Shown: positions 27,595-37,003 of the stretch, piece after piece
Position numbering within the stretch: the stretch's first letter is position 1
Layout: every line of letters starts with the position of its first letter
Origin: Ginsengibacter hankyongi
GTDB taxonomy: Bacteria; Bacteroidota; Bacteroidia; Chitinophagales; Chitinophagaceae
Assembly: GCF_008710285.1 (NCBI RefSeq)
Contig: NZ_VYQF01000001.1
Span: 248,001-312,000 of the forward strand
DNA length: 64,000 bases
Direction: 5' to 3'
The notes under the pieces: generated by a model
Told to the model about the DNA's origin: nothing
Databases searched by the model: none
The model's input: only the letters and a program-made list of their open reading frames with translations
Translations under genes and position numbers: made by a program

Positions 27595-28605
27595 ATGAAA
27601 ATCAATAACGAAACCAAAATAGGGATTATGGCTGTGGTCGGCATAGTGCTGCTGGTATTGGGCTTTAATTTTCTAAAGGGCAATAATCTTTTCAAAAAAA
27701 ATAAGTTTATATACGCCAAATACCAGGACGTGCAGGGACTTGCTAAATCCAATCCGGTAGTAATTAACGGGCTCCAGATCGGGAGAATTGAAAACCTGGA
27801 TGGTGGCAAAGATATGAAGCAGATAGTGGTAACCGTTAGTCTTATTAAAGATGTAAATATTCCAGATAACTCACTTGCAGTTATCAATCCGAATTTATTG
27901 GGCAGCCCTACACTTGAAATCCAATTGGGCAGTTCTACCACTTATTTAAAAAACGGGGATACAGTTTTAACCACACTTAGCGGTGGTGCATTTGATGAAG
28001 CTTTAAAAGTTATTAACCCCGTTTTGTATGAAGTAAGGAATGCAGTAAAATCTTTGGACTCGGTACTTCATGTGGTTACCGGGGTTTTTGATCCTACAAC
28101 TAAAAATAATATAAAGGGAATTGTTGCAAATTTAAATACGACAACAGCATCCTTCGCCTTATCAGCCGCTTCCCTGGAGAAAATTCTTAATGTACAAAAT
28201 GGAGCTTTGGCAAGCTCTCTTAACAATGTAAGTTCGTTTACTGCCAACCTCAATTCAAACAACGAAAAATTAAATAACATTCTTGAAAGTGCCAGGATTG
28301 CCGCAGCAAAATTTGCCGACATTAATTTAAAAACCACATTGGATACTTTAAATATTGCTGTAGATAATTTCAAAAAAGGTTCAGAGAAAATTAACAGTAA
28401 AGATGGTTCCCTCGGGTTACTTTTGAATGACACAAAATTGTACGATAACTTGCAATCGACAGCAAACAAATTAAACATTCTTCTTGATGATATAAGAGTT
28501 CATCCAAAGCGCTATCTCAATATTTCTGTGTTTGGTAAAAAAGATAAAGGTGATTATTTAAGCGCCCCTTTAATTGACGATACATTAAAATCGGTTAAGA
28601 AATAG
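27595..28605 (+). CDS. MlaD/MCE-family lipid-transport protein
   Basis: The 336-residue protein has an N-terminal membrane anchor (about 9-28) and one MCE domain (about 38-120; YAKYQDVQGLAKSNPVVINGLQIGRI). The C-terminal half is a predicted coiled coil, as in lipid-tunnel MCE proteins. It probably binds the MlaEF-type ABC transporter and carries phospholipids between membranes. The next gene starts on the base after its stop, so the pair is co-translated. The permease genes are not in the window. Confidence 0.88.
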   Translation: MKINNETKIGIMAVVGIVLLVLGFNFLKGNNLFKKNKFIYAKYQDVQGLAKSNPVVINGLQIGRIENLDGGKDMKQIVVTVSLIKDVNIPDNSLAVINPNLLGSPTLEIQLGSSTTYLKNGDTVLTTLSGGAFDEALKVINPVLYEVRNAVKSLDSVLHVVTGVFDPTTKNNIKGIVANLNTTTASFALSAASLEKILNVQNGALASSLNNVSSFTANLNSNNEKLNNILESARIAAAKFADINLKTTLDTLNIAVDNFKKGSEKINSKDGSLGLLLNDTKLYDNLQSTANKLNILLDDIRVHPKRYLNISVFGKKDKGDYLSAPLIDDTLKSVKK

Positions 28606-30666
28606 ATGATAACATCAGTAAAAATTATTCTTATTTTTTTTTTACTGCAGGTAAGCTTTGTTTCATTTTCACAAGTGGCTGCTCCACCACCCGGCGATAC
28701 TTCAATTAATAATACTTCCAAAACTGATACCGTAAAAGAATTTGAAATTATACGGGGGCCAAGTATGCGCAGCATTAATATCGATTCTGTAACTACTTTA
28801 CAAACCATTGCCGGGGGAGCTATTGTAAAGCAGGGAACCACGATTTTTAACGCAGATAGTATTGCGATTAATCCGACAACACATATAGCTGAAGGATTTG
28901 GAAACGTTCATATAAACCAGGCCGATAGCATACAAACCTATGCCCAATACCTTAAATATATTGGCACAGAGAAAACAGCATACCTGCAAAAAGATGTAAA
29001 ACTCGTTGATAAAAAAGCAACTCTTTTTACACAAGCCCTGGATTATAATCTTGGAACCGGAATTGGAAATTATCATAACGGTGGAAAAGTTATTAATGGC
29101 AAAACAACCATCACCAGTAATGATGGAACTTATTATGCCGACACAAAAGACATCTATTTTAAAAATAATGTTGTGGTTAACGAACCTAAAAATCATGTGA
29201 CAACAGATTCTCTTCTGTATAACATGCAAACGCAGAACTATAATTTAAATGGCAATACCTATATAAAAAGTAAAGAAGCTGAAATATTTACCACCCAGGG
29301 CAGTTACGACTTTAAGTCTGATAACGCTTTGTTCACCAGCAGGACAACGGTGAAAGACACGAGTAACAGGATTTACATTGCTAATAACATGGCGATGGAT
29401 AACAAATCGGGTAGTGCGCAACTGGAAGGCAATGCACTAATAAGAGATTCTGCGGGCGGCTATACTGTTCTGGCGAACCAGATATTCTTAAATAAAAAGA
29501 CAAATTCATTCCTCGCGACCAGGAAGCCCGTATTAATTATTAAACAAAAAGACGACAGCATTTATGTAGCTGCGGATACTATATTTTCCGGTTATTCAAC
29601 TGCAGTAAAAAATGAAGAATTTATCTTGAAAAAAGATTCTATTGCTAATGATTCTTTGAACAGGCGGAATATTGCAGACACAGCGTTTGGCTCTGATTCG
29701 TTACATCCAAACCTGCAATTAAAAAATTATTCTGAACGAGATTCGGCAACTCATCTTGCGCATGTAATTGATTCTTTACACGAAATTAAAAATGATGGGA
29801 AAATTGAACAGGCTAAAAAAGTGAAAGAAAATCCTGCACTAAATGATTCTATAAAAGCACTTGTGCCACACAAAGATTCAGTTCAAATTGATTCTTTGAA
29901 GCCAGCCGTAATTAAACAGCAATCAGAAAAACGTGCGGCTGCAAAGGAAGGCCTTCCTTCATCTGATATAGCAACTATCGTCCCAGCGAAAACCGATTCC
30001 GTTTCAGTTGATTCGCTGAAGCCGGGTATAACTACCAGGAATATTCGAAGTTTAGATTCCTCAAATGGAAATAGAAAGGACTCATTGAATAAGCGGGATT
30101 CATCAAGATATTTTTTGGCATTCCATCATGTAAGAATTTTTAGTGATTCGCTGCAAAGCGTTTGCGACAGTCTTTTCTTTTCAGCAAAAGATTCAGTGTT
30201 CCGGCTCTATTATGATCCTGTAATTTGGAGTGGACATTCACAGATAACCGGTGATACCATTTTCTTATACACCAAAAACAAAAAGCCCGAACGCCTTTAT
30301 GCTTTTGAGAAAGGTATTATTGTAAATAGAACTACCCAGGGATTTTATAACCAGATAAGCGGCAAAACCATTAACGGGTATTTTGTAAATGGAAAAATTG
30401 ATTATATGCGTGTGAGGGGCTCACAGGCCGAAAGCATTTACTATGCACAGGATAAAGACAGCGCCTACCTGGGCATGAACCGTGCAACAGGCGATGTTAT
30501 AGATTTATACTTTGTAAAAGATGATCTCGAAAAAGTTCTTTTTGTGAATGATATAAATGGAAAATTTTACCCAATGAAAAGTATTCCGCAGGACCAGAAA
30601 TATTTAAAAGATTTTATTTGGCTTGACAATAAGCGGCCTAAGAATAAGTTGGAACTTTTTGAATAA
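28606..30666 (+). CDS. OstA-like (LptA-type) envelope protein
   Basis: The 686-residue protein has a signal peptide (about 1-22) and an OstA/LptA-like beta-jellyroll at about 60-330 with repeated strand pattern (GGAIVKQGTTIFNADSI, GNVHINQADSIQTYA, GTYYADTKDIYFKNNVVV). A Ser/Asp/Lys-rich linker at about 335-500 follows, then a second OstA-like part (about 510-686). It could bridge LPS to the LptD-like protein. Being longer than LptA and double-domained is typical of Bacteroidota. It begins on the base right after the MlaD stop. Confidence 0.82.
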   Translation: MITSVKIILIFFLLQVSFVSFSQVAAPPPGDTSINNTSKTDTVKEFEIIRGPSMRSINIDSVTTLQTIAGGAIVKQGTTIFNADSIAINPTTHIAEGFGNVHINQADSIQTYAQYLKYIGTEKTAYLQKDVKLVDKKATLFTQALDYNLGTGIGNYHNGGKVINGKTTITSNDGTYYADTKDIYFKNNVVVNEPKNHVTTDSLLYNMQTQNYNLNGNTYIKSKEAEIFTTQGSYDFKSDNALFTSRTTVKDTSNRIYIANNMAMDNKSGSAQLEGNALIRDSAGGYTVLANQIFLNKKTNSFLATRKPVLIIKQKDDSIYVAADTIFSGYSTAVKNEEFILKKDSIANDSLNRRNIADTAFGSDSLHPNLQLKNYSERDSATHLAHVIDSLHEIKNDGKIEQAKKVKENPALNDSIKALVPHKDSVQIDSLKPAVIKQQSEKRAAAKEGLPSSDIATIVPAKTDSVSVDSLKPGITTRNIRSLDSSNGNRKDSLNKRDSSRYFLAFHHVRIFSDSLQSVCDSLFFSAKDSVFRLYYDPVIWSGHSQITGDTIFLYTKNKKPERLYAFEKGIIVNRTTQGFYNQISGKTINGYFVNGKIDYMRVRGSQAESIYYAQDKDSAYLGMNRATGDVIDLYFVKDDLEKVLFVNDINGKFYPMKSIPQDQKYLKDFIWLDNKRPKNKLELFE

Positions 30667-30694
30667 TTTTTTACGTTTCTTATACTAAACATTA

Positions 30695-31102
30695 TTACTC
30701 AGCGCCATTATCTTCCTTGTTCACCAATTTCATGTCTGGAAAAAGCGACACAATGAAAAGCAGCACACAACTGATTATAAGAAGATAGATTCCAAATTTT
30801 TTTTCGGGGCAATATGCGTTGTAACACGACGTGAAAAGAATATAGGTCTTTATTAAATAGCCCAAATTTAGAGCTCCCAAGAAAATGAGCGTTCTTTTTG
30901 CCCATATCTTATCGAGGTAAATTAAAATAGAAGATACTACTGCAATAAAAACAAAAAAAACGCCTGGTCTTCCATAAATATTTTTTTCAGAAAAAAAGCA
31001 GGTAAAATTTTTATTAAGATCTGCATAATAAGTGAGCGGAATAAAACAGCTTACCAATAATAATATACAAGCCAGCCAGCCAATAATTTTGTAATTCTTC
31101 AT
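30695..31102 (-). CDS. Four-helix membrane protein of unknown function
   Basis: The 135-residue protein has four predicted membrane helices (about 5-25, 47-65, 68-85 and 98-120), no charged motif and a Cys pair in a loop. No family recognised. It stands alone behind a -7 box at 31149-31157, leaving a 40-base leader. The stop converges with the OstA-like gene. Confidence 0.65.
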   Translation of the reverse strand: MKNYKIIGWLACILLLVSCFIPLTYYADLNKNFTCFFSEKNIYGRPGVFFVFIAVVSSILIYLDKIWAKRTLIFLGALNLGYLIKTYILFTSCYNAYCPEKKFGIYLLIISCVLLFIVSLFPDMKLVNKEDNGAE

Positions 31103-31148
31103 AATTAATAATGCAAATTCTCCTAAACGGGCGATAAATTTTAATTGC

Positions 31149-31157
31149 GCAAAAGTA
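31149..31157 (-). promoter_or_regulatory. -7 box for the 30695-31102 gene
   Basis: The minus strand reads TACTTTTGC, about 47 bases before the ATG. Confidence 0.4.
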
Positions 31158-31251
31158 GGTTTTTAATACTTAAAGAAAATTTACGTTATTGCAAATGGCA
31201 GGCTTTTTTAAGCAAACTGTTTATTGAGGAACGGTGTTGGCGCCTGATAAA

Positions 31252-31707
31252 TTAAACCTGGGTGTGTACTTTCGCAGTCTTTTTCTTTTCCAATGCCGCC
31301 TGGTTTTTGTTGAAGGTAAGTATATCCCAATATTCTTTCCCATATGCCACCAGTAATTCAGAATTTGGTGGGATGTCTCTTCTTGATTCAAGAAATACGC
31401 GGTTTTCTTCAATTACAAAATGGCAGTTGTTCATTAATTTAATTCCATTTTGAGAACCCTTTGCATCATTCGCATAGCGGGCAAGATTTTTTTTATTATT
31501 AGAAGAATCTATAACATGGTAGCGATTGACATAATAGATATAAGCGTTCAATCCATCATGATGATCTACATCTTTCCATGTACTTATTTTTCCTTTATAC
31601 TCAACAATGCGTTTGCCTTTGGGAATAAATTTTTTTGTGAACAATCCCTTTCCTGCACCTGGTATCGTAGATTTTTTTACCAGGAGATCTTTTTCCATAA
31701 ATGCCAT
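31252..31707 (-). CDS. SET-domain protein-lysine methyltransferase
   Basis: The 151-residue protein consists of a SET domain: VKKSTIPGAGKGLFTKKFIPKGKRIVEYKG at the start (the GKGLF box binds SAM), RYANDAKGSQNGIKLMNNC near the middle (RxxN and NC replacing NHxC), and SELLVAYGKEYW at the end (the SAM/lysine pocket, YGxxYW). SET proteins transfer methyl groups to lysines; the bacterial substrate is unknown. The start is at 31707 or Met4. No partner genes. Confidence 0.85.
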   Translation of the reverse strand: MAFMEKDLLVKKSTIPGAGKGLFTKKFIPKGKRIVEYKGKISTWKDVDHHDGLNAYIYYVNRYHVIDSSNNKKNLARYANDAKGSQNGIKLMNNCHFVIEENRVFLESRRDIPPNSELLVAYGKEYWDILTFNKNQAALEKKKTAKVHTQV

Positions 31708-31780
31708 TAGTGATGTAAAATTTTAGAAGATATATAAAGAATGCAATTTAGAGTAAGCATAAGAAATTCTAACAAGTATT

Positions 31781-33022
31781 TTATGAGGAAAAGCTTTTTT
31801 GAATAATTTTTCTGCCTCCTATGTTTGGTAAAAATCCAGTTATCAATCCAATGAGCGGCAGAAATGCACAAACCTTATACACAAAAAATATACTTGTATG
31901 ATCTGCTAAAACACCCAACACAGCCGAGCCGATACCGCCCATTCCAAAGGCAAATCCAAAAAATAATCCGGATACCATTCCAACTTTGCCGGGCATTAAC
32001 TCCTGTGCATAGACCAATATTGCTGAGAAGGCAGATGAAAGAATAAATCCTATAAAAACAGAAAGTATAGTAGTCCAGAATAAATTAACGTGAGGCAACA
32101 GTAATGTAAATGGCGCTACTCCCAAAATGGAAAACCAGATTACATATTTACGTCCGAAACGGTCGCCCAGCGGACCTCCTATAAAAGTTCCTGCTGCAAC
32201 AGCGGCTAAAAAAATAAATAGATGTATCTGAGAATTCTGCACCGATAATCCAAATTTATTTATAAGATAAAAAGTATAATAGCTGCTCATGCTGGCCAAA
32301 TAAAAATATTTTGAAAAGATGAGCAACAATAAAATAATAACCGAGAGAGTAATTTTCTTTTTAGAAAACAGGTGAACATTTTCTGAAGTCTTGCTATGTT
32401 TTCGCTTAATAAGATGAATATTATTTTTATACCATTTACCAATTGTAACAAGAACAACAATGGCAATCATTGCCAATACACCAAAATATAAAATGTGTGT
32501 TCTTCCATAGGGAACAATCACAATTGCAGCTAGCAACGGCCCAAATGCACTGCCGGCATTTCCGCCAACCTGGAAGATAGATTGAGCTAATCCACGCTTC
32601 CCACCCGAAGCCATATAAGCAACTTTAGAAGCCTCGGGATGAAATATAGATGAGCCGATTCCTATTAATCCAACGGATATTAGAATAGCCTCAAAACTAT
32701 TGGCAAAAGATAAAAATATTAATCCTGCAAGAGTAAAACTCATACCTATAGCTAACGAAAATGGTTGAGGATTTTTATCTGTGTAATAACCAACAAACGG
32801 CTGCAATAAGGAAGCTGTGAGCTGGAAGGTAAATGTGATAAGGCCAACTTGTGCGAAGCTTAAATGAAATGAATTTTTTACTATTGGATAAATTGAAGGA
32901 ATTAACGACTGAATAGAATCATTCAATAGATGCGAAAAACTAATGCTCAATAAAATCGGAAACACTGTAGCTTCAGCCAGTTTTGTTGCAATCAATTGTT
33001 TTTGATAACCCGGGGTGCTCAT
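31781..33022 (-). CDS. MFS transporter (fosmidomycin-resistance-like)
   Basis: The 413-residue protein has twelve predicted membrane helices and the MFS loop motif GPLGDRFGRK between helices 8 and 9. FSHLLNDSIQSLIPSIYPIVKNSFHLS near the N-terminus matches the Fsr group, which effluxes fosmidomycin and other small molecules. Substrate cannot be read from sequence. It lies 45 bases after the DUF1330 gene on the same strand. Confidence 0.88.
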   Translation of the reverse strand: MSTPGYQKQLIATKLAEATVFPILLSISFSHLLNDSIQSLIPSIYPIVKNSFHLSFAQVGLITFTFQLTASLLQPFVGYYTDKNPQPFSLAIGMSFTLAGLIFLSFANSFEAILISVGLIGIGSSIFHPEASKVAYMASGGKRGLAQSIFQVGGNAGSAFGPLLAAIVIVPYGRTHILYFGVLAMIAIVVLVTIGKWYKNNIHLIKRKHSKTSENVHLFSKKKITLSVIILLLLIFSKYFYLASMSSYYTFYLINKFGLSVQNSQIHLFIFLAAVAAGTFIGGPLGDRFGRKYVIWFSILGVAPFTLLLPHVNLFWTTILSVFIGFILSSAFSAILVYAQELMPGKVGMVSGLFFGFAFGMGGIGSAVLGVLADHTSIFFVYKVCAFLPLIGLITGFLPNIGGRKIIQKSFSS

Positions 33023-33067
33023 CTTTTATGAAAAAAATTAAGAGGATAAGAATTACGCAACATTCAT

Positions 33068-33364
33068 TTATAAAAAATTCACACCTTCCACTAAAATCAT
33101 TTTAGTATCGGCTGCACTTTGCCGTATAGTTTTTGCGATAGCATATTCTGAAGAATTCCACCATTGCCTTGCACTTCCGGCATCCGGAAACTCCAACACC
33201 ACTACTCTACCGGGTTGCCAATCGCCTTCTAAGGTTTCAGTTGCGCCCCCGCGAACAATAAATTTTCCATCGTATGCCGCAATTGAGGCGGGAGTGAGCT
33301 TCTTATACTCTTCATACTTTTCGGTATCATTAATTTTTATTTCTACAATAACGTAAGCAGCCAT
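33068..33364 (-). CDS. DUF1330 protein
   Basis: The 98-residue protein matches the dimeric ferredoxin-like DUF1330 family: AYVIVEIKINDTEKYEEYKKL, GKFIVRGGATETLEG, RVVVLEFPDAGSARQWWNSSEY. No catalytic function is established for this family. It is the first gene before the MFS transporter; being co-transcribed is possible but unproven. Confidence 0.9.
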   Translation of the reverse strand: MAAYVIVEIKINDTEKYEEYKKLTPASIAAYDGKFIVRGGATETLEGDWQPGRVVVLEFPDAGSARQWWNSSEYAIAKTIRQSAADTKMILVEGVNFL

Positions 33365-33542
33365 ATATTTTTTATTGAAGATTATTTACAATTGACTTCC
33401 AGGGTTGAATTACCTCTAATATCAAAATCAAATTTACAGACTGATTTTTTATTGACGATAAATAATTAACCGGAGAATTGCTATAGGTTTAAAAAGCCCT
33501 TTGTATTTTGATCATGAAAGTTGGATGATTTGTGCACCTGTA

Positions 33543-34298
33543 CTATAATCCCGAATAATAATCATATCCCTGGTTATACCAATAATCCGGGGGACGTTCA
33601 TTACTGAAGGATATTGTGCCGATCCTTTTGAGATGTTTTATGCCATACTTCACGGGAATGATTAAACGCAGTGGATATCCCTGGTTCATGGGCAATGGTT
33701 TACCATTCATTTCATAACAAAGGATTGTCTGAGGATGCATCATGCTTGGCATATCTATCCCCACATAATATTTTTTATTGGGTGTTACCAGGCCGGCATA
33801 TTTCATCTGCGTTTGCGCATTCAGGTTATACTTTGCCGCAAAATCACTGAATTTAACACCGCCCCAATGTGTAACCTGGCTCCAGCCTTCTATACATTTA
33901 AAATCAAAAACAATATCCGTTTTTGGTAACGCCTTTATCTCATCAAGTGTCACAAATAAAGTATCTCCGGGCTTACGTATTACCTGCAGTTTCCATGTAG
34001 ATGGATCAAAGTCTGCTTCCATGCCGACATTGCCATTAACTCTTACGTTTTTTACAGCCTGCGAAACGGGAAACGATTTTGCCAGATGATTGTTGCTTAA
34101 AAAATTTGAAAAGAAATTTTCATTTGCATTTAACACAGTTCGTAACGGTTTGGGAACATCTGCCACTTTTGGTTGCTCGTGCAATTTCTGCCATGCAAAA
34201 ACTGCTGCTGCCAGTAGTAATATAAAAACTGTAAAAGAAATAATAGTTTTATTTCTTAGCTTTTTTTCTGAAACAAGTATTTCTTCTTTATAATCCAT
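33543..34298 (-). CDS. YedY-like molybdopterin oxidoreductase
   Basis: The 251-residue protein has an N-terminal membrane anchor (about 18-38) and a sulfite-oxidase-type Moco domain. Cys135 in FKCIEGWS is the Mo-ligating cysteine; YVGIDMPSMMHP, YEMNGKPLPMNQGYPLR and VKYGIKHLKRIG follow. MsrP/YedY repairs oxidised methionine in the periplasm. The anchor lacks a twin-arginine motif (KKLRNKT), unexpected for a cofactor-containing exported enzyme. It overlaps in function with the cytochrome b gene five bases upstream. Confidence 0.85.
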   Translation of the reverse strand: MDYKEEILVSEKKLRNKTIISFTVFILLLAAAVFAWQKLHEQPKVADVPKPLRTVLNANENFFSNFLSNNHLAKSFPVSQAVKNVRVNGNVGMEADFDPSTWKLQVIRKPGDTLFVTLDEIKALPKTDIVFDFKCIEGWSQVTHWGGVKFSDFAAKYNLNAQTQMKYAGLVTPNKKYYVGIDMPSMMHPQTILCYEMNGKPLPMNQGYPLRLIIPVKYGIKHLKRIGTISFSNERPPDYWYNQGYDYYSGL

Positions 34299-34303
34299 TT
34301 GTA

Positions 34304-35173
34304 TTATGATATGTTTGGCCCTTGAGGGTTTACGTTTTTACTTTCAATGGATGATTCATCCTTTACACCGGTTACATCACCCGATGTAATTTGCAAGATC
34401 GCATTATCCGGATACGTTTCATCTTTTGGTATAAAAGGTTCCGTGATATTTATAACAGGGTTTCCAAACTGTTTGCTTTCACTCTCATTGTTAATACCTG
34501 TAGGTTGAAATATAATTTCCTTTACCGGTAATACATCAAGTCCCGTAACCATACTTCTGAAATTATTCCATCCGGCAAGTATCACCTGAACTATATGAAC
34601 TACAAAAAACAAAGTAAAAAGTATCGTTAAAATAAAGTGCTCAGCACGTGCCCATTCATAACCGCCCAACAGGGCTGCCAAACCATGGAACTGAATGGGT
34701 TTATAAATTGAAAGCCCGGTAAGTAATGAACCAAGCCCCATCACTATTACACCTGTGTAAGCAATTCTTTGTGCTGCATTGTACTTTTTTTGATCGGGAA
34801 CAGACTTCCTTAAATGCAGATCATGCAATACCACCTGGAATGAATCTTTCAAAGATTTTTTGTTGGGAAAAATTAACCGCCACTCGCCTGAAAAAAGAAG
34901 ATACAAAACATAAATAAATCCATTAACAGCGAATATCCACATAAAAACAAAATGGAGGCTCATGCCCTCAGCAAGCCTGAAAGGAATATGTAATGCCTTG
35001 TAGAACGAATCAGGAAAAAATTTCAAAACTGTTTTATTTCCCCAGCCAAGTCGATAAATATCGTTAGCCCAATAAATCAACATTCCGCTCCAGATCATAA
35101 CCGCAATTACGGGAAAATTAATCCAATGAAACCATCTAATGGCAAGAGGATGTTTCTTGATTACTCTTTTCAT
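34304..35173 (-). CDS. Cytochrome b (thiosulfate-reductase/cyt b561-type)
   Basis: The 289-residue inner-membrane protein has five or so helices with histidines in the right places for two hemes: KHPLAIRWFHWINFPVI, MSLHFVFMWIF and AEHFILTILFTLFFVVHIVQVI. It most likely feeds electrons from the quinone pool to the Moco protein whose gene starts five bases after this stop. The C-terminal tail (about 230-289) is soluble, acidic and not explained by the family. Confidence 0.85.
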   Translation of the reverse strand: MKRVIKKHPLAIRWFHWINFPVIAVMIWSGMLIYWANDIYRLGWGNKTVLKFFPDSFYKALHIPFRLAEGMSLHFVFMWIFAVNGFIYVLYLLFSGEWRLIFPNKKSLKDSFQVVLHDLHLRKSVPDQKKYNAAQRIAYTGVIVMGLGSLLTGLSIYKPIQFHGLAALLGGYEWARAEHFILTILFTLFFVVHIVQVILAGWNNFRSMVTGLDVLPVKEIIFQPTGINNESESKQFGNPVINITEPFIPKDETYPDNAILQITSGDVTGVKDESSIESKNVNPQGPNIS

Positions 35174-35366
35174 TATGCCAAATTATCATTTTTTTTTGTT
35201 TTCAATTAGTGCGTTTTCAAGAGTGTTCAAACTCATCTTGGCAAGCACGAATAATTTTTACATCAACCTAAAACTTTTAGATTAGTAAATTTGTAATTAT
35301 TTACGCATTTTTTGGTTGAAAAGTTGCAAAATTTTTTAAATCAGTTTGTTAATAAATCGTCCGGCT

Positions 35367-35531
35367 ATGGGTGTATGGAGACAAATACAAGAATACCTTT
35401 GGATCAAAAAAAGAGATCCTAATACTCCGCATACAAAATGGATAGGATACATGCATGGCATGAACCGGCTTGCCATTCTCTTATTTTTAGTGGCACTTAT
35501 TATTATGCTTATCAGGTTGATTAGGGGATAA
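35367..35531 (+). CDS. Small membrane protein (DUF6728-like)
   Basis: The 54-residue protein begins MGVWRQIQEYLWIKKRDPN, has a YMHGMNR patch, and ends in a membrane helix (about 32-51). The pattern matches a small, widespread Bacteroidota family. A TTG seven codons upstream is in frame, but the ATG gives the family-like start. No known function. It is followed by the RluD gene on the same strand. Confidence 0.7.
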   Translation: MGVWRQIQEYLWIKKRDPNTPHTKWIGYMHGMNRLAILLFLVALIIMLIRLIRG

Positions 35532-35600
35532 ATCTTATACAATTATTCTATATGGATCATCTTCTTTAATTAGTTTAAGGGAGAATAAAATTTTTAAATA

Positions 35601-36635
35601 ATGAATGAAGAGGAAATTCTAGATGACAATGAAGAGCTTTTTGAACGACATAATATTATTTGTGCCTTAGGGCAAGAGCCGTTAAGGATTGATAAATTTT
35701 TAATGAACCGCATTGAAGGGGCTACACGAAATAAAATTCAGCAGGCAATAGAAGCCGAAAGAGTTTTGGTAAATGAGCATGTGATAAAATCAAACTATAA
35801 AGTAAAGCCTGGTGATAAAATTATTGTGTATGATACTTACCTTCCAGAAAGTACTGACATAGTCCCGGAAAATATTCCATTTAAAATAGTGTATGAGGAT
35901 GAGGACATAATGGTGATAGATAAGGAGCCTGGAAGGGTAGTGCATCCCGGCAGCGGCAATCCCGGCGGTACTTTAGTGAATGCGGTTGCATATTATTTGA
36001 AACAGCAAAATCCCAATATTAGTGAAACAGAACTTGCAAGATTTGGACTTGTTCACCGGATAGATAAAAACACCTCAGGACTTTTGGTAATGGCTAAAAC
36101 GCCAAAGGCAATGACACATCTTGCTAAACAATTTTTTGATCATACAGTACATCGCCGTTATGTTGCTTTGGTATGGGGAGATTTTGAAGAAGCTGAAGGA
36201 ACCATCAATGCTCATGTTGGGCGTCACCAAAGATTTAGAAAATTATTTACCGCTTACCCTGATGGCGAACACGGCAAAGAAGCCATTACACATTATAAAG
36301 TTTTGGAGAAATTTAATTATGTAACTCTTGTTGAGTGCAGGCTGGAAACAGGCCGAACTCACCAGATACGTGTCCACATGCAATTGATTGGCCATCCCCT
36401 TTTTAATGATGATACTTATGGTGGCGACAGGATTGTAAAAGGAACCGTGTTTACCAAATACAAGCAGTTTGTAGAAAATTGTTTTGCTATTTGCCCGCGT
36501 CATGCTTTGCATGCACAGCAATTAGGCTTTATTCATCCAACAACGAAAAAGCAAATGTATTTTGACAGTGAATTGCCGGAAGACATGAAAGCGCTGATTG
36601 AGAAGTGGAGAAAGTATAGTGTGAACAGGAATTGA
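35601..36635 (+). CDS. rluD: RluD-type 23S rRNA pseudouridine synthase
   Basis: The 344-residue protein has an N-terminal S4 RNA-binding domain (about 25-80; LRIDKFLMNRIEGATRNKIQ) and a catalytic domain with HRIDKNTSGLLVMAK, whose Asp is the pseudouridylation nucleophile (about 150), then the GRTHQIRVHM motif. It makes pseudouridines in the large ribosomal RNA; exact sites follow from E. coli RluD by homology only. Confidence 0.94.
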   Translation: MNEEEILDDNEELFERHNIICALGQEPLRIDKFLMNRIEGATRNKIQQAIEAERVLVNEHVIKSNYKVKPGDKIIVYDTYLPESTDIVPENIPFKIVYEDEDIMVIDKEPGRVVHPGSGNPGGTLVNAVAYYLKQQNPNISETELARFGLVHRIDKNTSGLLVMAKTPKAMTHLAKQFFDHTVHRRYVALVWGDFEEAEGTINAHVGRHQRFRKLFTAYPDGEHGKEAITHYKVLEKFNYVTLVECRLETGRTHQIRVHMQLIGHPLFNDDTYGGDRIVKGTVFTKYKQFVENCFAICPRHALHAQQLGFIHPTTKKQMYFDSELPEDMKALIEKWRKYSVNRN

Positions 36636-36732
36636 TAAATAAATTTTAAACTGGTAGACTAAAACACCAAAAAGCATAGTTAAGACGAGACTACAATAAT
36701 GGCCGCCATCTAATATTTAATTTCAAAAATGT

Positions 36733-36748
36733 TGATTAATTTTAATCA
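36733..36748. promoter_or_regulatory. Operator-like palindrome of the toxin-antitoxin pair
   Basis: TGATTAA-TT-TTAATCA is a perfect palindrome ending 12 bases before the antitoxin ATG. Such sites bind the antitoxin or toxin-antitoxin complex for autorepression; here this is inferred from position. Confidence 0.5.
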
Positions 36749-36760
36749 TCAAAAATTATT

Positions 36761-37003
36761 ATGACAATCAGGGATAAAAAGCAAGATATACTTCAGAAGC
36801 TGCAATCAACTACTGATGAGCAATTGATCGAAGAGATTTATGAATTATTGTATCCTAATGAAGCCATTAAAAATATTCCCATTAGTGATCTGCCCGATGA
36901 CTTGCAAGTCAAGATAAATCGTGCATTGGATGATTATAGAAATGGACGGTATATTACTCATGAGCAAATGAAACAAAAGGTTAAGCAATGGCTTACCAGT
37001 TAG
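36761..37003 (+). CDS. Antitoxin of a RelE/ParE-type module
   Basis: The 80-residue acidic protein lies directly before a toxin gene and overlaps it by 16 bases. Its N-terminal helix pair (DILQKLQSTTDEQLIEEIYELL) probably dimerises, and the C-terminal ALDDYRNGRYITHEQMKQKVKQWL is the usual toxin-binding extension of such Bacteroidota antitoxins. There is no obvious ribbon-helix-helix DNA-binding domain, though the upstream palindrome suggests autoregulation. Confidence 0.85.
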   Translation: MTIRDKKQDILQKLQSTTDEQLIEEIYELLYPNEAIKNIPISDLPDDLQVKINRALDDYRNGRYITHEQMKQKVKQWLTS

